Positions 41,840-51,499 of a stretch of DNA of 64,000 nucleotides are shown here, in pieces. The position numbers and the translations under genes are program-made. The notes beneath the pieces were generated by a model. It ran no database searches and was not told the DNA's origin. It was given only the letters and a program-made list of their open reading frames with translations. Each line of letters starts with the position of its first letter. Positions within the stretch are counted from its first letter, which is position 1. Source of the DNA: Pseudo-nitzschia pungens (Eukaryota; Bacillariophyta; Bacillariophyceae; Bacillariales; Bacillariaceae); contig CM074760.1 of NCBI GenBank assembly GCA_037355855.1, positions 5,820,501-5,884,500 of the forward strand, read 5' to 3'.

Positions 41840-42415
41840 AACATCAAATTCAAGATAAAGACAGTATGAATCACCGTCTTAAATATTCAATACTCTAGAG
41901 ATAACAAATCACGGTGTTAAATTTTGAATCACCGTCTTAAATATTCAATACTCTAGATAACAAATTACTGTGTTAAATTTCCAATAGAGGTGCGTCAGTA
42001 TTGAATGAATATGATGTTATTTTTAAATCAACGTCTTTCAAACATGTTATTCGATAGATATGTACCGTATCAGTGTTTAATCGATATGTTATTTGATGTG
42101 TATCAGTATTGAATCAACATCTTTTTACTTGAGAATGAATCACCGTGTTAAATAATACTTCGTATTAGATAGATATGAATCAGTATTGAATCAACATGTT
42201 ATTTGAATCAACGTTTAAATAATAGTAGTAGATGTTTAAACATGAATCACCGTCTTAAAAAAAAAGTAAGGTCTACTTCGGAATTCGATTTGAATCAAGT
42301 ACCGGTATCAACCTGTTATTCTTTGAATCAACGTTTAAATAATACTACATGAATCACCGTGTTAAATATTTGAATCAACGTGTTATTATTATTTCATAAT
42401 GAATTACCGTATTAA
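41840..42415 (+). repeat. Degenerate TGAATCACCGTnTTAAAT repeat array
   Basis: At least eight degenerate copies of TGAATCACCGT(C/G)TTAAAT or TGAATCAACGTGTTATT, some with ATTCAATACTCTAGA between. The last copy, TGAATTACCGTATTAA, became the LINE target site. Confidence 0.85.
42396..42415 (+). repeat. LINE target-site duplication (left copy)
   Basis: ATAATGAATTACCGTATTAA, identical to 53412-53431. Confidence 0.88.
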
Positions 42416-42560
42416 TTAATTAATATACGTATTTAAATAACTTTAATCACCAAAGGTGAAACTAAATTACTCAGTCTGTAACCAGACTTTAACGTCGCCT
42501 CCATCATAGAGTCAGGACCCCAAGTGGCAGAACGACAAATTTTCAAACAAACCTTGAACA

Positions 42561-45500
42561 TCAAGCAGGGGAAGGACAAACAAGTCCCACAAAAGAGGGA
42601 CTTGAGAGAAAGTGAAATGGGAATGAAGATATTGGGATAAGATCCAGTATCAAAAGGGATGGGACAGGATAAGAAGCAGGAACAGAAGACAAAACCAAGG
42701 TACAAAGTGTAATCAACCCTGAGGTCCAGTAAGCCAGGCTCTGAGAAGAGCAGCCTCTTGTTGGTATGGCTGCACTGGTGGGACAGGCGCTGCATACTGC
42801 AAGGTGGATGGTTGCAAGCCACTGCCGCTTGGCAGTCAGGGTGTAACCTTGTAGGACGTGGAAAGGGGTTTGTAACAGGGAGTGTGACTGGGGAAGTGCA
42901 CCAGCTGCACCAATTGCCAATTCTGACGTGATGGAAGCATCAAGAGATTGGTGTTGTTCAGCATCCAGGGTACCCCCAGGACCATGGAGTCGTTCATTCC
43001 TATAAGTCCAAAGATCCCAGGAGGTAAGAAAGAACTGATGGATGACAGCTGTAGCCCAACGTTTGGGAGAGCGCTTGCTTCCAATGTGGGAGTAGTAATC
43101 AGCCTGGATTTGATACCAGCGAGGAGACCACCTACCAAGAAGCCAGTTGTGCCAGCCAATAGTCCTCTGTGCCCTGACAGCAGACGCAATTGCAAGTGAG
43201 TAGGATGATGGATAAATGGTCTGGCCCTTCCGAACTCTGGTGAGAAGATCCACAATGGCAACAACCAATGATGGATCAGTTTGTTCAACTTCAAGCCTCT
43301 TCTGCAGTGGTCCCTTGAAAGCTGACACACTGTGCTGTACTGCCCCAGTGTCCTTGCAGGAGAGCACATGAGAGACCTTCTCGTTGTCTGCATCACACAA
43401 TGGGCACCGGGAGTGATCCTGATACTGGTAGTGAAGTAGTTGGTTGCCAACACCAATGCATCCAGAAGCAAATTTGACAAACCACCGTTGCATGCCAGGA
43501 GGTAATCGCTTGAAGGCAGACAGATGGGCACACCAATGGATGGAACTCAAAACAGGTTGTGGAATGGGAATATCATGGTGGGTCTGCCAGTATTTAAGAA
43601 GAGGAGGACCAGAAATGGCAACATGCAGAGCATTCTGATCAAACCTTGAACACTTGCATCCATTGAGAGAAAATGCCCAAGGCTCAAACACAAGTCTGGG
43701 ATAGTGATGGGCCGAAGCTCTATGAACAGAGAGAAAGGCCTTTGCCATGCTGTCAACCTGATGATTGCGAAGGGCCCACCAATCAAGAAAGATTCCAGCT
43801 TGATGGCCCTGAACCCACTGAAAGTGCACAGAGATTGGCAGGGCAGAAATCATGTTTCTGATGACATAAACATAGTCAAAAGACTTCTGGGAAATAACCA
43901 AAGGCCAAGATCCCTGAGCCTGTTTGAGAGCTGTGTCACCATCCAGAGCAATAGTGATAGAGCCAGAAGCAATATCAAAAAGATTCACCAGAGCAGTGCA
44001 ACAGGTGAGAACTCCAATGATACCCGCCAGTTCACTCCTGTAGGATGACTGATCCTCAGGGGATCCACTGACAAAATTACAGCCAGTGAGGAACAAGGAA
44101 GCAGTCTTGGTGGAGGAATTAGGTGACAAAATGAAAGCAGAAGTTCCTCGGAGAAGGTCCGGATCAAATGAACCATCGCAGACAGCACTGGCAGTACCAC
44201 TCTGGATAGCATCAACAATGTGCTGACAGCCAGCCTGTGGTAGAGAATATTTGTGGAGAAGTACCCTTGGAGACGCACAGAGTGCATCAAAGGCATCTGC
44301 CGGGGAGTCTGGAAGAGAATCAAATGGATTGTACTCCAGAGGATCCATGTCAGGAGGTTCAGAAACAAAGGATGACGACCCAACCACTCGAACAACTTGG
44401 CCACAGATAACAGGGCAGACAAGCACATCAGCGCAGGCTGGTTTGTCAGAAAGGATTTCAGCAGTGACCCTGTATCTGCCCCTGCCCTGGGAGGTGCCCA
44501 CAGTCCAGCCAGTAGAAGTTTTGAAGAATATTCTGTTGGTGGATGGAGACAAAAACCAAGGCCAAAGAGAAGCTGTCTGGGGAGAGAGCCAAGGCCCAAG
44601 ATGAAAAGAAGGAGCCAGTGCCCTGGCTGCAGGGGGTGGACAAGGGGGAAGAAAACAGGTCTGAAGTGCCTTAGTCCAAAAGCGCTTTGCTGCTGGAGGC
44701 CAAGATGGAGGACATCTCGGCCAGTCAAGATGATCCCTCAAGTGATTGGAGGATGTCAGCTGGAAAGCCATGGGAGAGAGTCTCTTTCCATCTGGAGTAC
44801 AAATGTCAGCAAGGGAGATAGCCTTGAGTGACATGCGCATGTGATTCAAGAGGGACAAGTCAGCACCTCTGAAGCCAGCGTTGACAAAGGCTTGCATGAG
44901 ATAGCAGTCATTGGAACGTAGCAGGGGAAGATCTGGGAAGTCTTCAAACAAGCTCACAGGGTGAACAGAGAAAAACTCCCACACATGTTTGTACCAGCAA
45001 GGAGTGACGTAGGAAGCAAAAGGATGATATGGTGTGACACCAAGATGGAGAGGAATGCCAAGTTCGAGCCGTAGAGACTCAGCAGTTAGCCTGAGAATCC
45101 TACCAGTTTGGGAGGACCTGACAGATTCCTGAAAGAGGGTGGCAATATGACTGAACTCTTGGAGGAGGTAGGGGTGAATGAAACCAAAGCCTTGATAGAG
45201 GGAAGGACCATAGAATACATGTCTGGGAAATGTCCGTGACATCCCTGCTTTATTCAGCACAGGAACAAGAGCTGGGTGAATTATCTTAGTCCAAGTGGCC
45301 TCATCAAGTTGCGTGACAGGCATGGGGTATTCAACAGACTTCATGAAAGAATACTTGAATGTGTAGAGGGATGCCCTCTTCTCACACTTGGAAGCCTTGA
45401 GCTGAGAGCCAAAAGACTGAGACTGTGACTTCATGTGAGCAATCTGTGCTTCCTCATTGCCATCCATGGAGATAAAAACCCCAAGGGTCTTGTCAGCATG

Positions 45501-48500
45501 GTCAACTTCAAAACGATCCAGGGTAGCGCGATTGCCATTCTTATCAGCAACAGAGAAGTCACCGGGCATGTCAGCAATGGAGCGATAGTCCCAACCGGAT
45601 CCATTCCATTTGAAATCAATCAAATAACAGAAAGATTTGGCAGGTTCAATCGCACCACCAGTGGCAATAATCCCACCAGCCCATCGGTCAAGAGCTTCCT
45701 GAAAGTCAACAGCTAATTCTTCACCAGATGTTGAGGAATCAGAGCCAGCACAAAACAAATCTGTGTCATCCACAAAGGCAAAACCCACAAGAGAAACCAG
45801 TTGCAGTGACAAAGAAGTGATAAGATGGACACCATGCCCAGCCTGTTGCATCATTCGGAAGACAATGGTTGACACCAAAGCCCAAAGAGTTGGACCAATA
45901 CCATTGCCTTGGCCACAACCACTGAGAGGAACAGGTTCATCACCATACACAGGACCTGACCGACCAAAACCAGTTTTGATGTGGTGCTTAGCATGTTGCA
46001 GAGTAGACAGAAGAACTTCACACACATGTGCAGGAACACCAAAGCTCTGGAGAGTGAGACCTGCAATGGGATGAGAGATTCTATCATAACAGCCCTTGGC
46101 ATCATTCATAGCAACAGCACCAGATCTGCGCTTCTGCCTCAACACATCACAGATGAGCTTCTTGTTCAGGCAGGTGTTGATGGCCTTGTGGTGTTTCCTG
46201 CTTCCATGTTGATCAACAGCCACAGCATTGGCACGTTCAGCATGGGCAAGAATGCGTCTGCCAATCATCTTGTTGTTGATTTGGAACTCAGGAGACATCA
46301 ACTGGATGAGTCTCATCTTATCCACTCTATATTCACCAGGTTTCTTGAATATCTCAACATCCGTGATGACCTGCCAGGCAGAAGGAGAGAAGCCAACAAT
46401 CAATGGGACTGATCTCAGTAGAGTGTCAAACTTGTTCAACTGGGGATCCAGGGCAAAAGCCTTGTGGTGGGCAAAACTCAAACATGAAGGTTCACTTGCT
46501 GTGCGTTCCCTCTGGTGTTTCCAGGCAGCAGCATTGTCAGCTGGACACACTGAATAGTCAAAGGGAGGCAAACTCAGAATAGAGGCAGGGACTTTGAGAC
46601 AAGAAAGAAATTCAGACAGGTATTTGTCAGTGGCAGGAGGAGGATTATATGTGCCATCAAGAACTTGAGCAGAAGCATGGGCTGTGCCGAGGTAGCCAAA
46701 ATCTTGAATGAAGGAGGGAGTCATGGAAGGAGTGCCAAGACACTGCTGTTGACGCCGGACATTGGATTCAGCCATAGCTGGAACCATAGTGGACTGGGAC
46801 TCCAAGACCTGTTCAGCACCATCAGGGCCAACTGCAATAGCTCGCAAGACAGCTGACTTGTTGACACGTCCCCGAATAGACCTAGCAGCAAGGCCAAGCT
46901 CTCTTTGAAGACGTTCCCTGCGCATCCGGGCACGAATCGGGGAAGCATTCTGGTTGTGAGGTTTGCCTTCAGCAAGAAGTGCATCCACCAGGCCTTGATT
47001 GAAGGAGTCTCTCCAAGAGGGGGCCAATTTTTTTACTGCCCGGTATTGCCTGTAAGCTTGTTTCAGGTGGAGGACAGCACTGGAAAGATCACAGTGTTCT
47101 CCTTTGTAGAGAGAAAGCTTGCATGCCAGCCTTTTCAAAACAGTATGACTGGTGGACACACCCTGTCTCAGCTTAACAACACGCCGCCAAAAGTCAATTG
47201 TATCACGATAGACTTGCAGCTTCGGGGACCATGGAACCAGACCAGCTCTTGTGTGGCAAAGGTTTTGTTCAACAGAGAGCCTGAGAGAGGTGGAGGTTTC
47301 ATGGAGGACTTCATATGTGGTGATGAGAGCAGCGCGCACAGTAATATCCCCAGACTGAAACTGAGCCAGGAGGTGTTCCAGCTTAGCTTGGAGAGAAAAC
47401 ACTCCAGCCTTAAGAAAGCTGTGCCTGACACGCTTGAAATACCGTTGGCGCAGATGAGGGTGGGAGGACTGGAGTTTGGAATGAGAGAAGCTCACGGTAG
47501 GTGGCAGGTGTTTGCCCATGAGGCTGCAATTACAGACTTCAATCCAAAGCATTCTGTGGTCCGATTCCATACCATAGGCGCCACCAAAGGGACAATACCC
47601 AGCCCTGAGAACATCAACATTCTCAGAGACCCAAATGGCATCAATTGGTGTTCTGGTAGTGTTGCGGTTGTGAGTGGCAGGAGGAGAAGACTGATTATGA
47701 AGGGTAAGAATGGCATCTCTGAAACCAAGAGCCTTGAGCTCAAAAGACAAGCCATCAGTCCGAACATCAGCATTTTGATCAATCCCAAGAATGACCTGGT
47801 CACCTGCACCCAGACAGACCTGAAGGGCAGCAGTCAAATCCCTGTGAAAGAGAATACATGGGTTGGGACTGAAAAGATTTTCAGCTGCTTGAAAGTATCG
47901 GTACTGTTGATTCCAGACGGAACCAAGGTCCCTGTCATTTTCAACAGGGCAGTAAGCAGAAAACATAGTGACAGTGTAACCATCCCTGCCCTGAAACTTG
48001 ACAAAGGACCATCTCCCAAGACCAGAAGGATCAGCCCCATGGGCAATCTTGTGGGAACTGAACAGTTGATCAATGGAAAACCCTGTACCACCAGGCTGAA
48101 GCCATGAACAGTCAGAAGCTTCATGCTTGTTGTTGGCAAGGTAGGAAAAACTTGAGGGACTGATATTCTTCATGCGCCGATTGAAAAGATCACATGGCAG
48201 GAGTTTGGATTCATTCAAACAATGTTCAGCAAAAAGAGCCACACTGGCATTGCTCTTGACAAATTGACGGGAGTTGTGCTTGGACATGGACATAAAGGAA
48301 GCTCTGCGCTGTGGTCCAATGTTTTGGAAAGTGATGATGGTGGAGTTAGAGGATGGAGCTTGAGGGAAGGAGTGACCAAAACTGTCAGAATCCTTAGCAG
48401 CAAGAGAGTCTCCATGAAGAGTTAATTGGACAAACTGAGAGACAGGGGAAGAGGCGGAGGAGGAAAAGGGAGAAACAGTAGAAGCATTGATAGGATTTGG

Positions 48501-48545
48501 AGTGGAAGGCATCCCATCAAACCTCATACCAGAAGAGCTAACCAT
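42561..48545 (-). CDS. LINE ORF2: endonuclease, reverse transcriptase, RNase H
   Basis: The frame is open from 48617; the ATG at 48545 overlaps the ORF1 stop (ATGGTTAG), giving 1994 residues. Counting from 48617: an APE-type endonuclease at about 90-360 (LGIDQNADVRTDG, ending in SDHRMLWIEV), a reverse transcriptase at about 720-1000 with GYRVDKMRLIQLMSPEFQ-like (here EYRVDKMRLIQL), AVAMNDAKGCYDRISH, PLSGCGQGNGIGPTLW and the catalytic GFAFVDDTDLFC near 947, an RNase H domain at about 1475-1630 (VCDGSFDP, YRSELAGIIGVL, IALDGDTAL, HQVDSMAKAFL), and CPLCDADNEKVSHVLSC near 1737. ORF2 makes the target-primed reverse transcription machinery. No internal stop or frameshift. Translation is probably by stop-restart after ORF1. 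Confidence 0.95.
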   Translation of the reverse strand: MVSSSGMRFDGMPSTPNPINASTVSPFSSSASSPVSQFVQLTLHGDSLAAKDSDSFGHSFPQAPSSNSTIITFQNIGPQRRASFMSMSKHNSRQFVKSNASVALFAEHCLNESKLLPCDLFNRRMKNISPSSFSYLANNKHEASDCSWLQPGGTGFSIDQLFSSHKIAHGADPSGLGRWSFVKFQGRDGYTVTMFSAYCPVENDRDLGSVWNQQYRYFQAAENLFSPNPCILFHRDLTAALQVCLGAGDQVILGIDQNADVRTDGLSFELKALGFRDAILTLHNQSSPPATHNRNTTRTPIDAIWVSENVDVLRAGYCPFGGAYGMESDHRMLWIEVCNCSLMGKHLPPTVSFSHSKLQSSHPHLRQRYFKRVRHSFLKAGVFSLQAKLEHLLAQFQSGDITVRAALITTYEVLHETSTSLRLSVEQNLCHTRAGLVPWSPKLQVYRDTIDFWRRVVKLRQGVSTSHTVLKRLACKLSLYKGEHCDLSSAVLHLKQAYRQYRAVKKLAPSWRDSFNQGLVDALLAEGKPHNQNASPIRARMRRERLQRELGLAARSIRGRVNKSAVLRAIAVGPDGAEQVLESQSTMVPAMAESNVRRQQQCLGTPSMTPSFIQDFGYLGTAHASAQVLDGTYNPPPATDKYLSEFLSCLKVPASILSLPPFDYSVCPADNAAAWKHQRERTASEPSCLSFAHHKAFALDPQLNKFDTLLRSVPLIVGFSPSAWQVITDVEIFKKPGEYRVDKMRLIQLMSPEFQINNKMIGRRILAHAERANAVAVDQHGSRKHHKAINTCLNKKLICDVLRQKRRSGAVAMNDAKGCYDRISHPIAGLTLQSFGVPAHVCEVLLSTLQHAKHHIKTGFGRSGPVYGDEPVPLSGCGQGNGIGPTLWALVSTIVFRMMQQAGHGVHLITSLSLQLVSLVGFAFVDDTDLFCAGSDSSTSGEELAVDFQEALDRWAGGIIATGGAIEPAKSFCYLIDFKWNGSGWDYRSIADMPGDFSVADKNGNRATLDRFEVDHADKTLGVFISMDGNEEAQIAHMKSQSQSFGSQLKASKCEKRASLYTFKYSFMKSVEYPMPVTQLDEATWTKIIHPALVPVLNKAGMSRTFPRHVFYGPSLYQGFGFIHPYLLQEFSHIATLFQESVRSSQTGRILRLTAESLRLELGIPLHLGVTPYHPFASYVTPCWYKHVWEFFSVHPVSLFEDFPDLPLLRSNDCYLMQAFVNAGFRGADLSLLNHMRMSLKAISLADICTPDGKRLSPMAFQLTSSNHLRDHLDWPRCPPSWPPAAKRFWTKALQTCFLPPCPPPAARALAPSFHLGPWLSPQTASLWPWFLSPSTNRIFFKTSTGWTVGTSQGRGRYRVTAEILSDKPACADVLVCPVICGQVVRVVGSSSFVSEPPDMDPLEYNPFDSLPDSPADAFDALCASPRVLLHKYSLPQAGCQHIVDAIQSGTASAVCDGSFDPDLLRGTSAFILSPNSSTKTASLFLTGCNFVSGSPEDQSSYRSELAGIIGVLTCCTALVNLFDIASGSITIALDGDTALKQAQGSWPLVISQKSFDYVYVIRNMISALPISVHFQWVQGHQAGIFLDWWALRNHQVDSMAKAFLSVHRASAHHYPRLVFEPWAFSLNGCKCSRFDQNALHVAISGPPLLKYWQTHHDIPIPQPVLSSIHWCAHLSAFKRLPPGMQRWFVKFASGCIGVGNQLLHYQYQDHSRCPLCDADNEKVSHVLSCKDTGAVQHSVSAFKGPLQKRLEVEQTDPSLVVAIVDLLTRVRKGQTIYPSSYSLAIASAVRAQRTIGWHNWLLGRWSPRWYQIQADYYSHIGSKRSPKRWATAVIHQFFLTSWDLWTYRNERLHGPGGTLDAEQHQSLDASITSELAIGAAGALPQSHSLLQTPFHVLQGYTLTAKRQWLATIHLAVCSACPTSAAIPTRGCSSQSLAYWTSGLITLCTLVLSSVPASYPVPSLLILDLIPISSFPFHFLSSPSFVGLVCPSPA

Positions 48546-51495
48546 GATCAGAAGGAAACCCAGTCTGTCGCAGGGATGGAAGAGTTGCCGGAGCTGATTT
48601 GGTGGAAACATTGGCATGGCTCAAATCACTGACACTAGCATCATGGCTGGAGGAGAATGCAATTGCAGCAACTCCAAGCCTCAATGCAGAGGCTACGTCT
48701 TCCCCACCACCGGCAGCAGGAACTGCAGTTGAGGAATCAGGAGAGGCCACAGGGAGGTCACCAGCCATGGCATTCTGGGGAGGGTCAGGAACTGCAGGGG
48801 GAACTTCAGGAGGAATACCAGGAGAGGCATCAGCCTTGGCAACATTGGAAGAATCACCTCCAGGAGGAACACCACCTGCAGGCGCTGAAGCCTGGACATC
48901 AGTGAGATTGGAAGTACCGGTTGCTAAAGTATCCATGGATTGAGAATCATCAAATCCGCCACCACCACTGTCAGCACGGGCTTGGAGGTTAAAGTGCAGA
49001 TCCAGATCAAAGGTAAGGTCTGGGGCAAGGTCAACTGACAAGTCATCATCAACAAGTTCCCAATCTCTTGCATCCCCATCACCAAAAAAGGGAAGAGAGT
49101 CATCCTGCATTGGATCTGCAGCAGGTTCAGTTTCCACAACACAATTGGCAGCAGCATCCCAATGGTAGGCTTCCATTTCAGTCAGGCACTCAGAAGAGAA
49201 CCATTGTCGAACACAAGAACCATAATGAGCTTCCAGTATAATAGGCAGGAAAGACAACATGGCCATTGCTTCAGCCTTGGTAGTGATATTGTACAAAGCA
49301 AGGATCTCGCCTCGGTATGAACTGGTATCGACAGAAAGAAAAAGAGGCCATGACCAATTGTCACGGGTTCTGATACCCAGAAGCACACTGCGCAGTGTCT
49401 TCAAACCCAGCCCTTGGCCCAGGTCAACTGGAAGATCAAGATCAACTACCCCCAGAACAGGAGCAGTTTCATGGCTCTCAATAAATTTAGCTTGGCGGTG
49501 CTTAGCCTGGCGAACAGTCTTGAGCTTGGAGGGGGGAAGAGGTCTGTCAGAAGGATTGGTAGCTGTCTCAATAAACTTGTAGAATTTACCATCAGGGAGA
49601 GAGGCAATGTCTGAAGGTTTGCACCGATTGAACTGGGCTTTGAGGAGCTTAACAGTTTGGGCGCGCTTTGTAGCATCACACAAAACATGTGCAGCCTGAA
49701 CAGGATTGGGATCAGGAGTTCTGGAGTTGTCAAGGCTGATATTCTTCCTGATAACAGCAATAGGACATGCCTGAAACCTGGGATGAGTCTGAAGCAATTC
49801 GTTGTAGTGGTCAAGATCAAAACTCTGCATGTAAGATCCAAGGAGAAAGCCACATGTGACAATAACTGGGGCCTGTATGTGGTCATATTTCAGGTCCATG
49901 TCACGGTCTCTGAGCCTCTGGAGCAATTGTGCTGAAAAGAGTTTCTCCAGGGAAGCACTGTGGCCCACAAAGAAGCGTAGATGAGGAGCAGTTCTACTGC
50001 GAAGCCAGAGCTGAGCAACATACAATTCCAAGGTCTTCCTGTCAGGAAGTGTCGTCCAAAACTTGGTAACAGGCTTGGCCTTGGGGTTGAGCCTGGCTCT
50101 GGAGGGAAAAACATACAACACCAGGCGCTTGTCAACAGTCCATAGAAGATCCAAAGCTTCCTTGAGAGACTTGAGCAGCTCATCATATAGTTCCCCAGGG
50201 TGTTGTGACATCAACCTTGGAAGGGACAGAGTGACATAAGAACGATGAGAACACTTGGTGCCAGCAGTGACATCCACTGGAGCTCTAGAATCACTGGAGC
50301 AAACCCCTCGGCGTTGGAGGAAATGCCCAGCAGAGGAGGACAAGACAGTAGCATCACCACCACCAGGAAGAAAGGACACTGATTTGGAAGTAGAAGCATC
50401 ATCAACTGCAGTTGGCGCAGGTGTAGGAGGTCGCTTCTTGAAATACCAGTGGGAGCCAAGCACCTGATTGGCTGCCAACCAAACTCGTCCTTCAGTGCTG
50501 GGCAAAAGGTTACCTTCACAATACAGGTCATCAAAACACTCAGGAGACATCTTGGCCAAACCAATAAGACATCTCTTCAGAGCATGTCCTGAAGGTTGCT
50601 TGGTCCAGTCTGCAGAGGCTTGAAAGCAGAGAGAAGCAAGGGAAACCAGGGACTCCACAGAAGCAGTTCTCCACTCAGGGTTGTCAGGAAAAGCTTGAGC
50701 ATATGCTGGAGGGATGGCAGACTGACAGACATCATGGATGGATTTCTTGTCATTCCCATCTTTCTTGCTGAAGAAGTGAGTGGGGCTAGGACACCCAGTC
50801 CATAGCCGGGATCCTGCTGGAGTTTTACGAAGAGTGTGGATAGGGGTGGGAATGGAAGCACGACCAGTAAAAGGCCCCTTACCGTAGAAGCACCAGAGGA
50901 AGGAATCTGAGTGAGCTTTGTTGGCAGCAGCCAGGGCTTTCTTGCGCAGGGCATGTCGCTCTGCAGACGGTGTGTCAGAAAGAAATGCAAGAGTAGCTTG
51001 TTTCAGACTAGACTTGGAAGGAGAGACCTTGGAAGGAGGGTGCTTAGAGTCTGAGTGCTCAGAGCCTGGCTGGCCATCCCTAGACGTGGCACTGTTGGAC
51101 TTTCCACTGTTGGGCTTCCCACTGTTGGACGTCCCACTGTTGGAATTGCCACTGTTGGACTTCCCACTGTTGGACTTCCCACTATCAGACGTCCCACTGT
51201 CGGACTGCCCACTGCCTGAATGCCCTGTGTCCGAATGCCCAGTGCCTGACTGCTCAGTGCTCATATCAACATCATCTAGTGCACCAGTAGACACAGCAGA
51301 AGTGAAGGACATATCATCATCAGAAGGGAGTGAATCCCTAGCTGTACGGGGAGAGGGAGGGGGAGAGGGAGTAGCCTGAAGAACGGAACCAGCAGGTAGT
51401 CGGCGGGAAGGGGTCCCTGTAAAGGCGCGTTTGTTGGAAGGAGTGTTAGCCAAGGTAGACCTTTTTCGCCTGGAAGCTGGCGGGGGGGGGGGCAT
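48538..51495 (-). CDS. LINE ORF1: Pro/Ser-rich RNP protein with SGKSNSG repeats
   Basis: From the ATG at 51495 (MPPPPPASRRKRSTL) it encodes 985 residues; the frame is open further upstream but without family-like sequence. Residues about 70-210 hold some fifteen degenerate pentapeptides of the type SGxSN/SGxSD. The middle (about 230-800) appears folded (KKALAAANKAHSDSFLWCFY, TCGFLLGSYMQSFDLDHYN, SVLLGIRTRDNWSWPLFLSV). The C-terminus is acidic and Pro/Ala-rich. No CCHC knuckle is seen. By position it should be the nucleic-acid-binding ORF1 partner of the LINE particle. It ends inside the start of ORF2. Confidence 0.85.
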   Translation of the reverse strand: MPPPPPASRRKRSTLANTPSNKRAFTGTPSRRLPAGSVLQATPSPPPSPRTARDSLPSDDDMSFTSAVSTGALDDVDMSTEQSGTGHSDTGHSGSGQSDSGTSDSGKSNSGKSNSGNSNSGTSNSGKPNSGKSNSATSRDGQPGSEHSDSKHPPSKVSPSKSSLKQATLAFLSDTPSAERHALRKKALAAANKAHSDSFLWCFYGKGPFTGRASIPTPIHTLRKTPAGSRLWTGCPSPTHFFSKKDGNDKKSIHDVCQSAIPPAYAQAFPDNPEWRTASVESLVSLASLCFQASADWTKQPSGHALKRCLIGLAKMSPECFDDLYCEGNLLPSTEGRVWLAANQVLGSHWYFKKRPPTPAPTAVDDASTSKSVSFLPGGGDATVLSSSAGHFLQRRGVCSSDSRAPVDVTAGTKCSHRSYVTLSLPRLMSQHPGELYDELLKSLKEALDLLWTVDKRLVLYVFPSRARLNPKAKPVTKFWTTLPDRKTLELYVAQLWLRSRTAPHLRFFVGHSASLEKLFSAQLLQRLRDRDMDLKYDHIQAPVIVTCGFLLGSYMQSFDLDHYNELLQTHPRFQACPIAVIRKNISLDNSRTPDPNPVQAAHVLCDATKRAQTVKLLKAQFNRCKPSDIASLPDGKFYKFIETATNPSDRPLPPSKLKTVRQAKHRQAKFIESHETAPVLGVVDLDLPVDLGQGLGLKTLRSVLLGIRTRDNWSWPLFLSVDTSSYRGEILALYNITTKAEAMAMLSFLPIILEAHYGSCVRQWFSSECLTEMEAYHWDAAANCVVETEPAADPMQDDSLPFFGDGDARDWELVDDDLSVDLAPDLTFDLDLHFNLQARADSGGGGFDDSQSMDTLATGTSNLTDVQASAPAGGVPPGGDSSNVAKADASPGIPPEVPPAVPDPPQNAMAGDLPVASPDSSTAVPAAGGGEDVASALRLGVAAIAFSSSHDASVSDLSHANVSTKSAPATLPSLRQTGFPSDHG

Positions 51496-51499
51496 GGTG

